NCBI GenBank assembly: GCA_003993805.1
Contig: RSEF01000003.1
Span: 42,804,308 to 42,868,307, forward strand
DNA: 64,000 bases
Source of the DNA: Himantopus leucocephalus
Taxonomy: Eukaryota > Chordata > Aves > Charadriiformes > Recurvirostridae
Reading direction: 5' to 3'
A model generated the notes under the pieces. The model was given only the letters and a program-made list of their open reading frames with translations. It was not told the DNA's origin and ran no database searches. The translations under genes were made by a program, and so were the position numbers. Shown here piece after piece: positions 34,961 to 47,300 of this stretch. How positions within the stretch are numbered: the stretch's first letter is position 1; each line of letters starts with the position of its first letter.

Positions 34961-37900
34961 GCCTTGTGCCCCGCCAGGTAAAGCGGCAGCTCTCTCTCCT
35001 TCCTCGGCCTGAACCTGGAGCTGCTCAGACTGTCTCTGAGCCCACTCCCTAACATTGCTCAGTCCTCCGAGCTAGTGTGGGTGTCAGCACCGACTGGAGT
35101 AGATCTGGCATACTGGAGTTGAAAACCCTCTCCAGGCATTAACCTGAGAAGGAGTCAACAAGTTTCAGGAAGTATTGCTTCCACAGCTGAGTTCTCAGCT
35201 GCTTGAGCGAGCAGATAATCAGGGCTGAAGCAGATGATTTCTAATGTGGGGATTTATTAGCTGTGAGCCAGATGCTTCCTATTGTCCAAATAACAGAAGC
35301 CAAGGGAAGAAAACGAATTAACTCTCTTTAATGGATGTGGCTAAAATCATCCCTATTTAAATGGGCTTTTAGTCTTTACTCATCAAGGCTCTTGTGAAGA
35401 AGAGACGTGTTCCCTGCCAGGATGTGGCATAGATGATATGAAAACCCAAATACTGGGCCAAGTGATCTTTAGCACTGAAACCCTCCTCCCTCTGTTGTCA
35501 GTCCACATCTAGTCCACCTCTCTTTTCCGGTCAGCTCATACCCAGCTGACTGATAGATCTAAGGGAATGCCCGCTGAAGGGAAATACCAAACTACTTTAG
35601 TTCCTCTTTTATGGGTTTTTCCAGTGGGGTGTGGGGAGGGGTGCAGAGGAGGGGTAAACCATAAGTCAAAGAAAGCAGAGAAGGCTAGCAGAGGAGAGAA
35701 TATATTCTACTTGAGCTAACATGGCTTTAAAGTATCCTTCTGGGTTATGGAGGCATCCAGGAAACTGAAGGCTGCAAAGAACGATTTAAACAGTGAAAAG
35801 CAACAAATACTTTTCAGTGCTTTTTAATCTTAGATTTACAGATTGTTGAGTCTTGTTTTAAACCCCAAGAAACACGCAACATGGACAGAAATTTCAGGGT
35901 GTTAAAGACTTTCTTACCAGTCTGGAATGCACACTGCATCTCCAAGCTTGAGTCTGCTACTATTGTGTGCTGTGCAACAGGGAAGTCTGCAGGAGAGCCT
36001 GAAATCTACGTATAACCACCCAAATAGAGACAAAACTCCAAAATGAAACAAAGGCACTGATGTTCTGATGCTCCTGTTTCGCAGAATCTGCCTCTTTGCA
36101 TCTTTTGTTCACTGAGTAACGTATTTAATTCTTCTAGAAATTTTTCTTCTGGTCAAGTATTGGCTGAAATTATGAAACCACAGCCTTCTTGCTTTAAAGC
36201 CACTTGCATTACTCTGATTAGTTTGTGTGGGTGAGTTCCTGCCCTTGATGCATAGGCATTACTTTATTTGAAGCCAATGGAGGCTTTGGCTGCCTTAAGG
36301 ATTATGGGTTAAGGCCCTACATTTGTACTGTTGTACGCCACTGTATGACCTAAATGAGATTAGAATAATAAATCCTGATTTATTATGAGAGCTTTATTTA
36401 GACATGTTTTGGGTATGAGGTCTGTGTCAGGATTAATAGTGAAATCTAACGTGCCCAGGCACAGAGAAAGCCCAACAATGAAAGGACATTTTTTCCCCTG
36501 AGAAAACTGGTTCCCAGCCCTCTGTTTGGCTTTTGCCAGAGTTGCTAAATGTTGAATGGCACAGAGACGCTGGATCCCAAAGATGGTGACGTAGTCCATG
36601 ACTTGGAGATGAGCCCACACTGAGTGAAGGACAGAAGTATCCCATCAGCAGTATTTTCCAAGGCTAAGCACTCATGCTTTGCAATGCAGTAGCATTCAAA
36701 AAACTTCAAATATAATGTTTTCAGAATCCAAGGACAAATGAGGAATTACAGTTTCAAGATTTACTGGCTAATTCATCCATCATGTTGAGCAGGCACTAGT
36801 TTAGGTGCCTGCCCTTTAGTTAAATCAGATTCCTGGACCTGTTCCAAGGGAATGTCCATTCTTTTCAGCATCCCGGCCACCATCTCTCATCAGGAACCCT
36901 GACATTTTGTCATGTAATGCACCAGATTGCAATGGTCTAAGTATTAGACACAGAAGGTGTGTGCTTACACCACATAGTTAAATTTCTCTATTCTAATAGC
37001 CACATTATTAAAGGCTTCAGAGGAATTTGCCTTTCCAAAAAAAGATTTAAATTGAAATGAGTGGACTTCAAGGATGTGACCTGGTATTTCTGTGAGGCAC
37101 AAAATGAAGAAAGAGGAAGTGTAAGTGTTGTGACAAATCTGGGTGAATTAAATTATCATGAGTTCCACAGTATCTCTACTTTTTATCTAATTCAAAGCGT
37201 CTTAATACTCCCACTCCCCACCAGCTAGTTTACGGATCTTGTTCAACAGCAGATTTCTGGCCCACTTGTTTTGTGAGTAGAAATAGCAAGAATTATTTCC
37301 TTCAAAATGTTGTTGCTGAGTTTTGTAATCGTAGGCCTTATGGAGTGCGGAGCAAAAGAAAATGTTGAACCAGAATACCATTTTCTTTCTTTTTCTTTGG
37401 TTTGGCAAGAGGCCTGCCTACCTGGCAACCTCTCCTGGTGTGTCTCAGTTGGGGTGGAACTGGATGGACTGGCCTCTCACAATTTTTCAGATAACTTTAG
37501 GGAAAAGCAACTTTTGAAGAAGGACAGACTTTAAGGTCCACCTATGATACATTACTCAGTACTTGAGGTTAAAACCATGAGAGCCAGGTATTTGTAAGAA
37601 ACACAATCCAAGACATGAAACCTCAAAAGCATGAAAAACCTGCAGTATAACTGAGAATAAACTCTCTGGACTACCACAGTATAAAATCAAAGATTAATAT
37701 GGTTCAGTATCTAATAAAATCTTATATTACTTCATTTTCTTCACCTCCTAGAAGTGCTCTTTTCTGCAAAACCATTTCTAAAAGACTTTTTGAACTGCAC
37801 ACTAGGTGCAGAGTGCTTTAGCAGACAGTGATTTGCTAACAGTCTTGCAGCAGATTCATGAACTGCAAGTGACATCAAAGATGAGAACTCTAGACCTCTC

Positions 37901-40859
37901 TGCTCAGGAGCAGGGCAGCAGTTCAACTTGCAGAATTCAGATACTTTATGTTATCTGCTTTTGTTCATTTCAAGTCAAATAGCAGTGGGACACCCTAGCT
38001 AAGCAACTTTTGGAACGCTGGAGCTCCGCTCAAGTTTATTCCTTTGGACAATGACCCTTAGAAAACAGTAACACAAACAGATCGCCTGGAATTGCCCAAC
38101 GTCCCTAGACAGCAGCAGGAGTGTGCTGAAGACCAAGCAGTGGCTGAACTGCTTAAGCACCGGAGAGCTGCACAGGAAGTTTGGTCTATTGAGAAGTTTC
38201 TTGTAATGCTGCAATGCAGTTTCCCAGCCAACCTTCGCTCACCTACTGGCAAGGACACACATCCGTGACGCAGTCTGTGCGACCACTGTTCTTTGCTGCC
38301 CCTTGGCAACACCTTACTAAGGGAGCAGCAGCTTTCTTTGACTGTTTACAACATGCTGCCCAGGAAGCGTGAGTTGGCGATCACATCCACAGGGGCATTA
38401 AAGGGAAGCCAGCAGTCTCTGTGCATTTAATAGTATATTTCAGGCATGTGGCAGTCTTGAAGTCCTGGTGGTTTTGCTGATGGCATGCCATGGAAGCCTT
38501 TACCCTCATTTAGCAGGTTAAAGTCTTATAGCACAAGCTGTGAAGAGTTGTTATAGGTCACCGATAAAAAGCAATGGCCACTGTGGGTTAATGTTAGCCA
38601 CAAGCATAATCAGAAAGTTTGTGCTGAGAGCAGAGAGGTGGTGTGTAACCCACTGAATTTATTATCGCTGTACTCTGGCCTCTAGATAGTGCATGTGTGC
38701 ACTAGGGTTGTGGAGTCCAAGGGATGTATAAGGCAGGCCTATTAGTGGAACTGGGACAGGCTAGAAAGAGGTTTTGCTTGTCTGCTAGAAGGAAGTATGT
38801 ATCAATCTAGGGGAGATGTTTTCCTGATCTGGAAGACGGAGCCTTCTGTAGTATGTATTGAAATATATTTTGTTGTATCTATTCTATTTGTTATACGGAT
38901 TGTCTAAACTCCTGTCCAGGCCCTTTATCTTCCCCATGTTTACCTAATTAATGCGATGGCCTGGGTACAGACAGCTTCTGTGACAAAATTGCTTCAGTAA
39001 CTGCTTAGTTTTCCATGTTCTACCCTGGTATTGACTCAACTTTACTTTTTTTCCAGGAATTATGCAGGGTCTAGGAGCAGGGGCTAATTTAAAACTAAGT
39101 CCAAGTTTATTTATCTTGAAGCCATAAAATCCTCTTTCTGTGCAAGCTATAACATACCTCTGTACATGTACATGATTTTTAGTGCTTGGACATTTCTTAT
39201 CCTCTCCCATCATTCACAGTGTGTTCTGTGTATTTCTATACATAGTCAAATGAACACAGCCACTTGGTGCTGTGTATCACCCTGCTTCTGTGAGCTGTTT
39301 ATCCGGGATTTCCAAAGCTGACCGCTCCTGGTAAGGGTCTTAAAATTATGTCTAGACACCTTCATAGAAGTGACCTGATTTACAGAAGCACTGAGAACCC
39401 ACAGATCCCTTTCCAGTCAATGGGAGCTGAGTTTGCTTAGCACCTTCAAAATCAAACTGCTTATGTTTTAGTACCTAAACATGGATTTTGGAACATAGCT
39501 TTAAGTGTTTGGTGTTGGTACTTTTAGGGCAGGATGGGCTTCAATTAGAGATCTTTTTAAAGAACTATCCAAACTGATATATGCTGTATTTATATTAATA
39601 AGCACAATTATAATAATGGTCTTTTGAAACAAAATAGTAGTTCTGAACTCCTCTTCAGATTAGGCACTAATAATGGAAGTCATTATTTTAGTTAGTATTC
39701 GGTGTCAGAATCAGTACCTGCGTACCCTGAACACGGTATTAGTTCACGACACGAATTCTTTCACTAAAGAAATCTTTTTTCACTGCTCACCAGACATGTG
39801 GGGTCCTCCCTGGGGATTGTTCCAGGTAACAAGCACTTCTCATAATCTGCTTGCTGTAAATGATAGAACAAAACATGGCAGCGCTCCAGCCATAACCAAG
39901 GTATCTTTTAAAAACCTTGTTATTTGATGGTATATGACGCTATACATGACCTAGAGATATATGAAGCATTTCCACCACGCTACAAATGTCTAAACCACTC
40001 AGTTTCAGTTCTCATTTCTCACCCCTGTGAGTCAAACCCAGCAGCCTGCCATAGCGCCTATTAATTTATAGATTTAATCCCAAGGGCACATCTGCACACT
40101 TGTGAGAAGGCGTGTCTGGTCAGCTGTTGCCACAGTGATGGCACAAATAGACAACAACCAAGAAGAAAAGAACCTGTAGCTGCATGTAGGCTTTGGTAAA
40201 TTTGGGTATTTAGGGGGTTTTATTTGTTCCTGTATACACCACGTTTGGAAGCCTTGATGTGCCTTTTCTTCCTTTCTAACGAAATGTCTTATGTTAGAAG
40301 AAAAAGAAGATACTGAATGTGTTAGATTTGCTGTGCAAATTGTGTATTTCCTTATAAACACAAAGGTTTCTGCAATGCAGAGCTGAACTGTTACAGCTTA
40401 TTATAGTGGTTTGGATTTCATGGGTACTTTAAGGTGCTTAGAATTATGCCTAACAAAATGCAGCTAAATAAAGTACTTGCTAAATGTACTTGCTAAACAA
40501 GGCAAAAAAATCCTACAAAGATACAATGCGGCTGCCACTGGGAAAATGTCAGGTACCTGCTTCTTGTAGAAAATAGAATATTACTTAACTAATTTAAAAT
40601 CCAGATAATTTTCCTTAGGAAAAAAATCAGCAGTAAACCGTTCTGGAGCTGGTGGATTTCTTTGTTTCCTAAGGATGGTAAAGATTCGTGCGCAAACATC
40701 AGCAAAGGGCAGCTTTCTGAGCTGTTCCCTGCCAATTGCTGACAAAGGCAGTCCTAATGAATCATTCTGAATTGTGATCATGTGCTACCAGCCCACAGTG
40801 AGCTGCCAAAGAGGAAGTGCAGCTTGTTTTCTTTCATTTTCTTGATTCCTATGCTGTAG
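34961..40859 (+). other. GPR137B: Putative first (5' UTR) intron of GPR137B
   Basis: About 5.9 kb without recognisable coding sequence or repeat. If the CpG island is the promoter, this is a non-coding intron bounded by a donor near 34978 or 34864 and the acceptor at 40858-40859. The acceptor has a long pyrimidine tract and a TTGAT branch-like site. Otherwise it is upstream intergenic DNA. Confidence 0.5.
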
Positions 40860-40937
40860 GAAGATGAAAGGAGACGGAGGAGGAGGCAACAGCGGCAGCC
40901 AAACTTAATAAATAATTCTGACGATTCCTGATATCAA
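40860..40937 (+). other. GPR137B: Predicted 5' UTR part of the first GPR137B coding exon
   Basis: A pyrimidine-rich tract (GTTTTCTTTCATTTTCTTGA) leads to CTGTAG/G at 40859/40860, a plausible acceptor 78 nt before the start codon. The segment is purine-rich and contains a 14-codon upstream reading frame (40864-40908). The boundary is inferred from splice consensus only. Confidence 0.5.
40864..40908 (+). other. Upstream open reading frame before GPR137B
   Basis: ATG at 40864 opens 14 codons (MKGDGGGGNSGSQT) and stops at TAA, 29 nt before the GPR137B start and in another frame. The context of this ATG (GAAG before, A after) is moderate. If present in mRNA it could dampen or regulate translation. 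It depends on the predicted acceptor at 40859. Confidence 0.4.
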
Positions 40938-41306
40938 ATGGAGGCCCCTGAGTGGGACCCACTGAAAAATGACACCCTTCCGCCGACCCTGACGCCAGCT
41001 GTCCCTCCGTATGTGAAGTTGGGCCTGACCATTGTATATACTGTTTTTTATTCACTGCTTTTTGTGTTCATCTACGTCCAGCTCTGGCTGGTCCTTCACT
41101 ACAGGCACAAGAGGTTCAGTTACCAAACTGTCTTTCTGTTTCTGTGCTTGTTTTGGGCCTCTCTTAGGACTGTGCTCTTTTCATTTTACTTCAAAGACTT
41201 TGTCACAGCAAATTCTCTCAGCCCCTTCATCTTCTGGCTTCTCTATTGCTTCCCAGTCTGCCTCCAGTTTTTCACCCTGACCCTGATGAATCTTTACTTC
41301 ACACAG
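40938..41306 (+). CDS. GPR137B: GPR137B coding exon 1: N-terminus and TM1-TM3
   Basis: GPR137B (TM7SF1) is a seven-pass lysosomal membrane protein reported to control RagA dynamics and mTORC1. This exon encodes residues 1-123. [20 protein letters not shown] and [20 protein letters not shown] match the mammalian protein closely. Hydrophobic segments lie at about 26-53, 64-86 and 95-121, and NDT (11-13) is a potential N-glycosylation site. The start is fixed by an in-frame TGA at 40929, 9 nt upstream; the extra N-terminal stretch of the human protein is therefore absent. The donor CAG/GTAAGC begins at 41307, in phase 0. Confidence 0.96.
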
Positions 41307-44300
41307 GTAAGCAACAGATATTTGGTTGATTAAATCTGACAGAATGGTAAAGCATTATTTTGTAAGAATCATGAGAAAAATGTAATTTCCTAATGTACCT
41401 TGGCAATGCAAAAATCAAATTTCAGTTATTTAGCTGGGAGTTTTAACTTTTGATCTATATGCAAGTGATCAGTGTTACAATGAAACTGGAGCCTGAAGTG
41501 ATCATTTCGGGAATGGCAAATAATATATCTACTGTCTGGTAAATGGGTGTCATTTAATTTAAAGGTTGGGGGAAAAATGTATAGGAGAGCTTGAAAACTG
41601 GACATCCAAAATGCCATTCTATTATTATTATTTATTATTGTTGTTGTTGTTAGTAGACTTCATAAACCTCCTAGCTTAGCGATCCTGATCTCTGTATGCA
41701 GTCAGAACTGTAATTTCTAATATTGCTGGCAACCCCCCACCCCAGGTTTTCGTAAGCTGGCTTACATGTTTCTGAGTGAGATTTCTGTTCTGTGTATCAC
41801 AATCAAAACTGTTGATTGAGTCCTACTGCAGACCTAAATTCCTATAATGATCTGTATTAGAAAAAACAGTGACTCCGGACCCCAGTAAGTGCTAAGTGCT
41901 GTACAGAGATACACTCTCTATTTCAAGGACGTTGTGATGTAAAGGTAAATTAGCTGTATAGTGGGGTGAAGGAAATAGTACCTCGATTTCAGAAAGAGGA
42001 CTTGAGAGTGTATCTGTGCTACGGACAGCTAAGAAGCCAGATGAGTTAGGTTGCACAGCGCTCCAGGTTGCTGCAGTTAGACTTGCTTGGAAGTATTTAT
42101 GATGAGCTTGGGTATCCTGGCAGGAGGGGATATTGGCATGCTGAGGCAAAGAAAGGCTGCTGGGCTTGCCTACGATCTCACAGGAAGCCTGCAGGAGGGC
42201 AGGGACTGGATTCTCTGTCTCCTCAATCCCACTACAGTGCCTGGAGCCGGAAGCCAAACCTGCATTCAGAATGACCCTTGTCAAAGTCTGCTTTCCCAGC
42301 GCGGGGGTAGTTGGCCAGGAGAGCACCAGCTAGCCCTGGAGCACCCCAGCAGTGTTCAGGAGGCTGTGGGTGTTGCTGTGTGCCCCACTTGGAATCAGCT
42401 CAGTGCCTGGGTCTGGGTGCTTCTGTAGCGCCTACGGTGGTTAACAGGATCTCTCGTCATCACAGGCCTGTCAATTCTGAACAGCCTGGCCAGAGAGATC
42501 AGGCTGCTTGTGAGAGCTGCCATCCCAGAGCTGAAAAAGCAGCAATGGTAAGCATGACAGCTGTAAGAGGATCACTTGAGTTGTAGAGGGTATTAAATAC
42601 TTAGAACCACATACACAGTTTTGTGCTTAGGTTTACTTTTCTGGATTCAGTGTCTGAAACACCTGCTAACTCACCCCGCTCCTCTCCCTGGGACTTGAGA
42701 TATATTAAGGGATTACAGGAACCTTTCATCTACATGCTACCCAATTCCAGCTCAGGCATGTGGTGATCTATGCTTTATCCCATAGCTATTGCGAGAGTCA
42801 CTTGATAATGGTGCGATTCCCCAGGGACAGACATCCATCATCACACAGTCTGTCCCCGTCACAGCAGCTAGGACTAAGTCATAGCCCTAGGTCAGATTCT
42901 TCCCTCAGACACACACGTAGGGCTGCTGTGGGAGTCTGGAGGCAGAATGCAGCATCCTGGCTCTTTGCCAAGAGAAGCCGGGGCTCGCATGAGCACAGAG
43001 GGGGCACAGCAGTCTGCACTCTCTGCATTATAGTGCCAGCAATCAGGGGCTTAGCGTTCCTTTCGTCTCAAGACGAAAGAGAGCATACCGAATGCACACA
43101 TATGCCCTTTTAACTTATTTTTGGCATTGCTGTCTGATATCATTCAGGAAGTGCAAGCCAGTGGTTGGAAACAGAAAAAATGCTAAGGCTATTGGTTCTG
43201 CCTTTGAGACAATTTCTGCTTTATCACCGTGAGTCCTCAGGATCTTCCTCTGAGCCCGTCTGCAAGAGAGTGTCGTAGTTACCTGTCTTGAAGAGCTGTT
43301 GTGAGGATTTGGAAACAATATTTGCAAGGCACTTTCAGAGTTTGTGATGTGCATCATAATTTTTAAAGATTGTGGGCCACTGCAGGCAGGCATATTATTA
43401 GTATTGTTGTTTGCTTAGAGCTGGTTGCTCCCAGTGAAATCTCATCTCAAGTATCTCCCCAGCCAAAACAAAGCCTTAAGAAATACAAGCACAGCCATTG
43501 TATGAATATAATGTAAGACACAGAATAAGTACACATATTTTTAATTCACTGTTATTAATTTTTTACTTCTAACCATTAAAAGGTGGTTTGGCTTGAAATT
43601 CAGCATCTTCTTGAGACTGTATATTTAATGTGCAACTAGGTTTTCACAGTAGGCAAGCAAGAACTAGTGTGAAAGGGGTGGGAAGAGAGAATTTTGTTTT
43701 CAGTAATGGCTTATAACTTCACAGACCTGTTCAGAAACAACTGTTATCCTTTTTTCTCGAGAAGGCAGGCAAGAAGGGTCTGCAGTTGTGTTGCAGTGCA
43801 TGAAAACCATGCTATTTAACTGGTGCTTAGCTAGAGGGAAAGAAGTGGTCTGTGTTTAGTGTAGGGACAGAGGACTGGAAGAGACCTCAAAGGTTCTCTG
43901 GAATTTGCAGGTGTTTATTATCTGGTGTATGGCATGCAGACATGTGGTGCTGCAAGAAAAACTTTTAGACATAGATGTGAAAAGAAAAAGTGATTCAAAA
44001 AAATATTGCAAATCCTCCCGGCCAAACAAAAAACTCATTTGGCAAGTGTCTGAGGGCATTTTTCAGAATAATAAGCACCTTTGAACTTGACAGAAAGTTA
44101 GCCACAGCTATTCTCATTTTAATAGGTATCCCAAAGCAATGGGGACACAAATTTAGACTGTATTTTATGTGTAGCAAGACAAACATGCCATGATGGCATC
44201 AGGTTGTTCCCAGACCTGAGCATCACCATTAGCAGATAGAGCAGAAGAAGCTGTAATGTGTTGGGGCAGGTTGCTAAAGTGGGGGATCTGTGTATGAAAG

Positions 44301-47300
44301 AGAAGTTACAATCAAAATAGTTTTGACTTAGAACAATTCCTGAGGGATCTTTGAATTAAGACCCAAATTCAGGGTCCTTCGCTATGGTCTTGATGCCCTA
44401 CTTATGGTAGAACAGAAGATAAGGCTGCTGCGAATAAGGCTTATATAATATTAGCTCCTCGCAGAAAATACATATGATTTCCAATGAGAGTGCTAAATTT
44501 ATTTGAGTTTATTAGTCCTGTGTCTGTATTAATTCTCTTCTAAAGAAAAAAAAAAAAACAACACATGACCTACCCTCTCAGGATAAGCCTCTGTCTACTT
44601 AGAAATCATTAAAATAAATCTCAAGTGAGGATGAGATCCAGTGGCACTTTTGTAAAAAAGTAGCCCAACACCGGCAAATAACTGCATTGTACCAAGCCAG
44701 AGCAGGTCCCTGATCCTGATGCATCGGCTAGAGAGCTGAAGTGTGTGTTTCCACCTACAGAGACCAAAAAGCCCATTAGATATGTCTGCCTCACACCTGC
44801 AGCTCCCACAAGTTTATTTTGCTGCTTGATAAAGCAAAGACTGCAAATCGGCAAATAACGTATTTTCCACATTAGGTGATTCTGAACAGCGAGGATCCTA
44901 GGACTCAGGCACTCTTTTATTTATGTCCTTTCTTAGCCAAATCTTCCCTGCCCCTCACAAGGGGAGACTGAGATGAGTCCTCAGGCTTTACAGTCAGTGC
45001 TGTGGGCAAAAGCATAAAGAGGCTCTGGGAAATAAAATAAGTTGCCTTTTCTGGTGTGTGTGAGGGGTGGGCAGAGAAGGGCTTGCTTCACTTTGTCCTG
45101 TTTGCTTCAGACTTTACATTTCCCTGGGGAACAGGATACAAATGAAGCAAGAGGGAGGCTAGGATGGAGGGTTACGTACTCAAAAAAAAAAGGTCAGGGC
45201 CAAAGACCGTGAGCTGTAGGGGATGCTAGAAATCCCAGGCCTCCCCTGTGGCCAGGCACAGCAAAACATTTGGTGGGCTGTAGGTTTGATCATCAGGTTG
45301 GGAACTTCTCCAGGACCTAGGGAACATGGTGCTGAGCTAAAGAACTGTGAGGCTGTATGAGTGGAGAAGGGCTGGTAGGCAGATTTACCTCTCTTTCCTC
45401 CTCCCTAACCATCTTCCCTTTTCTCTGGCATCCAGATTGAGAAGCTTACCCTGCCTCCCAGGCAGGGCTGATAAAATCAGGGACTTTCAAATGAAGAGAA
45501 ATTGTGCAGAGTAAGACAGTTTAGAGGGGAGCTGGCCTTGCTGGAAGTGCCTGGCAGGGCGGGGTAAAACCAGCACAAGGCTTTCGGAGAGGTTATGTTT
45601 ATCTCAGTGGAACTGGGGTATGTCTTAGCTCTGGGAAGAAAATTAAGAGAACTTCTCATGCTCTAATTACTGGGGATAGCATTTCAAAAGTAATACCACC
45701 AGTGAGAGAACAGAGAGGGCTTTTTATTTAGGAGAAATACGTATTTCTTGATAGAAATGAGTACACCATATTTGATAAAACTTGTTATTAATTTAAAGCA
45801 TGCTTTAGCTGTACATAGAACTACACAGGAGTTTACAGATGGTAAAGCATCAGCAAATATGTTTAGCGTAAGATGTTGCCCTCGGTATTGGATCTATAGG
45901 AGACAAATTGCAACTGCAGGCTGGCTGGCTATCGGCATCTGATATGAAGAAAGAGGTAATTTGACTTAGAAAATAATTTGATAGGGAAGCTGCACATGCA
46001 AGTTTACTGTGGCTGCCAGCCCCACAACGGCCCCTGTCCTTTCAGGACTATTTTTACCAATTTACACAAGGCTGGGTATGGTAGTGAATCATGTTGCCCA
46101 TGTTTGTAAGCCCTACAAACTGTAGAGTTTAGAGAGCAGAAGGAAAATTTGCCTATGTTGGGGAACCTGATCCAAATGAAAGAATGAATATGGGAGAAAG
46201 AGAGAAAGGGGCAGGTGGGCCTAGGACTGGAAGATACACAGCATAGGAAAGGTATACATGCTGATGGTGAGGCACTCCAGGCTTGCATGAGGTTGTGGCA
46301 TATTTTCAGGCTGCAAAGAGAAGTTTGCATGGAGTGTGACAGAGGAAGAGAGGGGCTGCGGTGAAAGGAGCTGGGAGGGAAAAGTACACGCTATGCTCCT
46401 TATAGGGCTTTTGAAATGAGAACTGGTAAATAAAGCTGAACTTCATTCCTGTGCAGAGGGCCAGCTTGAGACATATGCAAGCACTTAACACATACCTGAG
46501 GCTTTTTGGTAAGCTGAGCTGGGGCTCCTGTAGAATTGAATTGATCAGCTAGCACTAGAGGTACACTGGAGGTTTGTGCCAGCCATCACGTCAGTTCGGC
46601 TAAATAAGAGCACAGACTGAAAATTGCTCCAGTGAGATTTTCTTTTTTTGCTCTGGGAATATGTGACTTGGCTTTGACACCTGTTTCATTGATACTTACA
46701 GGGCCAGAGTGGCTCCTGATTTAACTTTCATAAGTGTAGCTGGAACCCTGCAGCAGCCTGGCCGTGTCTGCCTTCTCTGCTCCCCAGCAGCTCTGTAGAG
46801 CTGCTGATAGACTCCCATGCCATCCTCACTGCTCCTCTGCTGGTAAAATGTCTTTAAGGTCAGCTGCTTACATCAGTTCCTGCAACAGAAATTTTCCCTG
46901 GCTGTATGAAGGGCTTTTTGGAGTCTTTTTGTACTGCTGCAGTTTTATATGCCAGACATATACCTCAGGGGAGTGGAGGAGGGAGTGTGAGAATCTCATT
47001 TGAGGTTTCCAGTCCTTGGGCAAAAACAAGGAGTCAAAACAGGGTATTTGTCCTTTAAAGAACAAGCAAAAGGGGAAATACTTTTCAGAAGAAAAAGTAA
47101 CCCTTTAGACATTAGAAAATTACCAAGAAATTTCACTGAATTTCTGTGTTGCTGTTCATCTGGGGGCTCTCTGAAAAGTCTTTTTAAAAAAGTCTGCCTT
47201 CTGCTTGCTGTTTAGTCTATTCTTAGGAATAGTCTGGTTTGCTCTGGTTTGCTGGAAGACTTGCTTAGATGACTCAGATATTGACTGGAAGCTTTCTCAA

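Noticed and set aside
43856..43930. GACTGGAAGAGACCTCAAAGGTT as another CR1 3' end
   Set aside because: Only a short resemblance to the CR1 'GGAAGGGACCTC' segment. The rest of the 3' end and the terminal octamers are absent.
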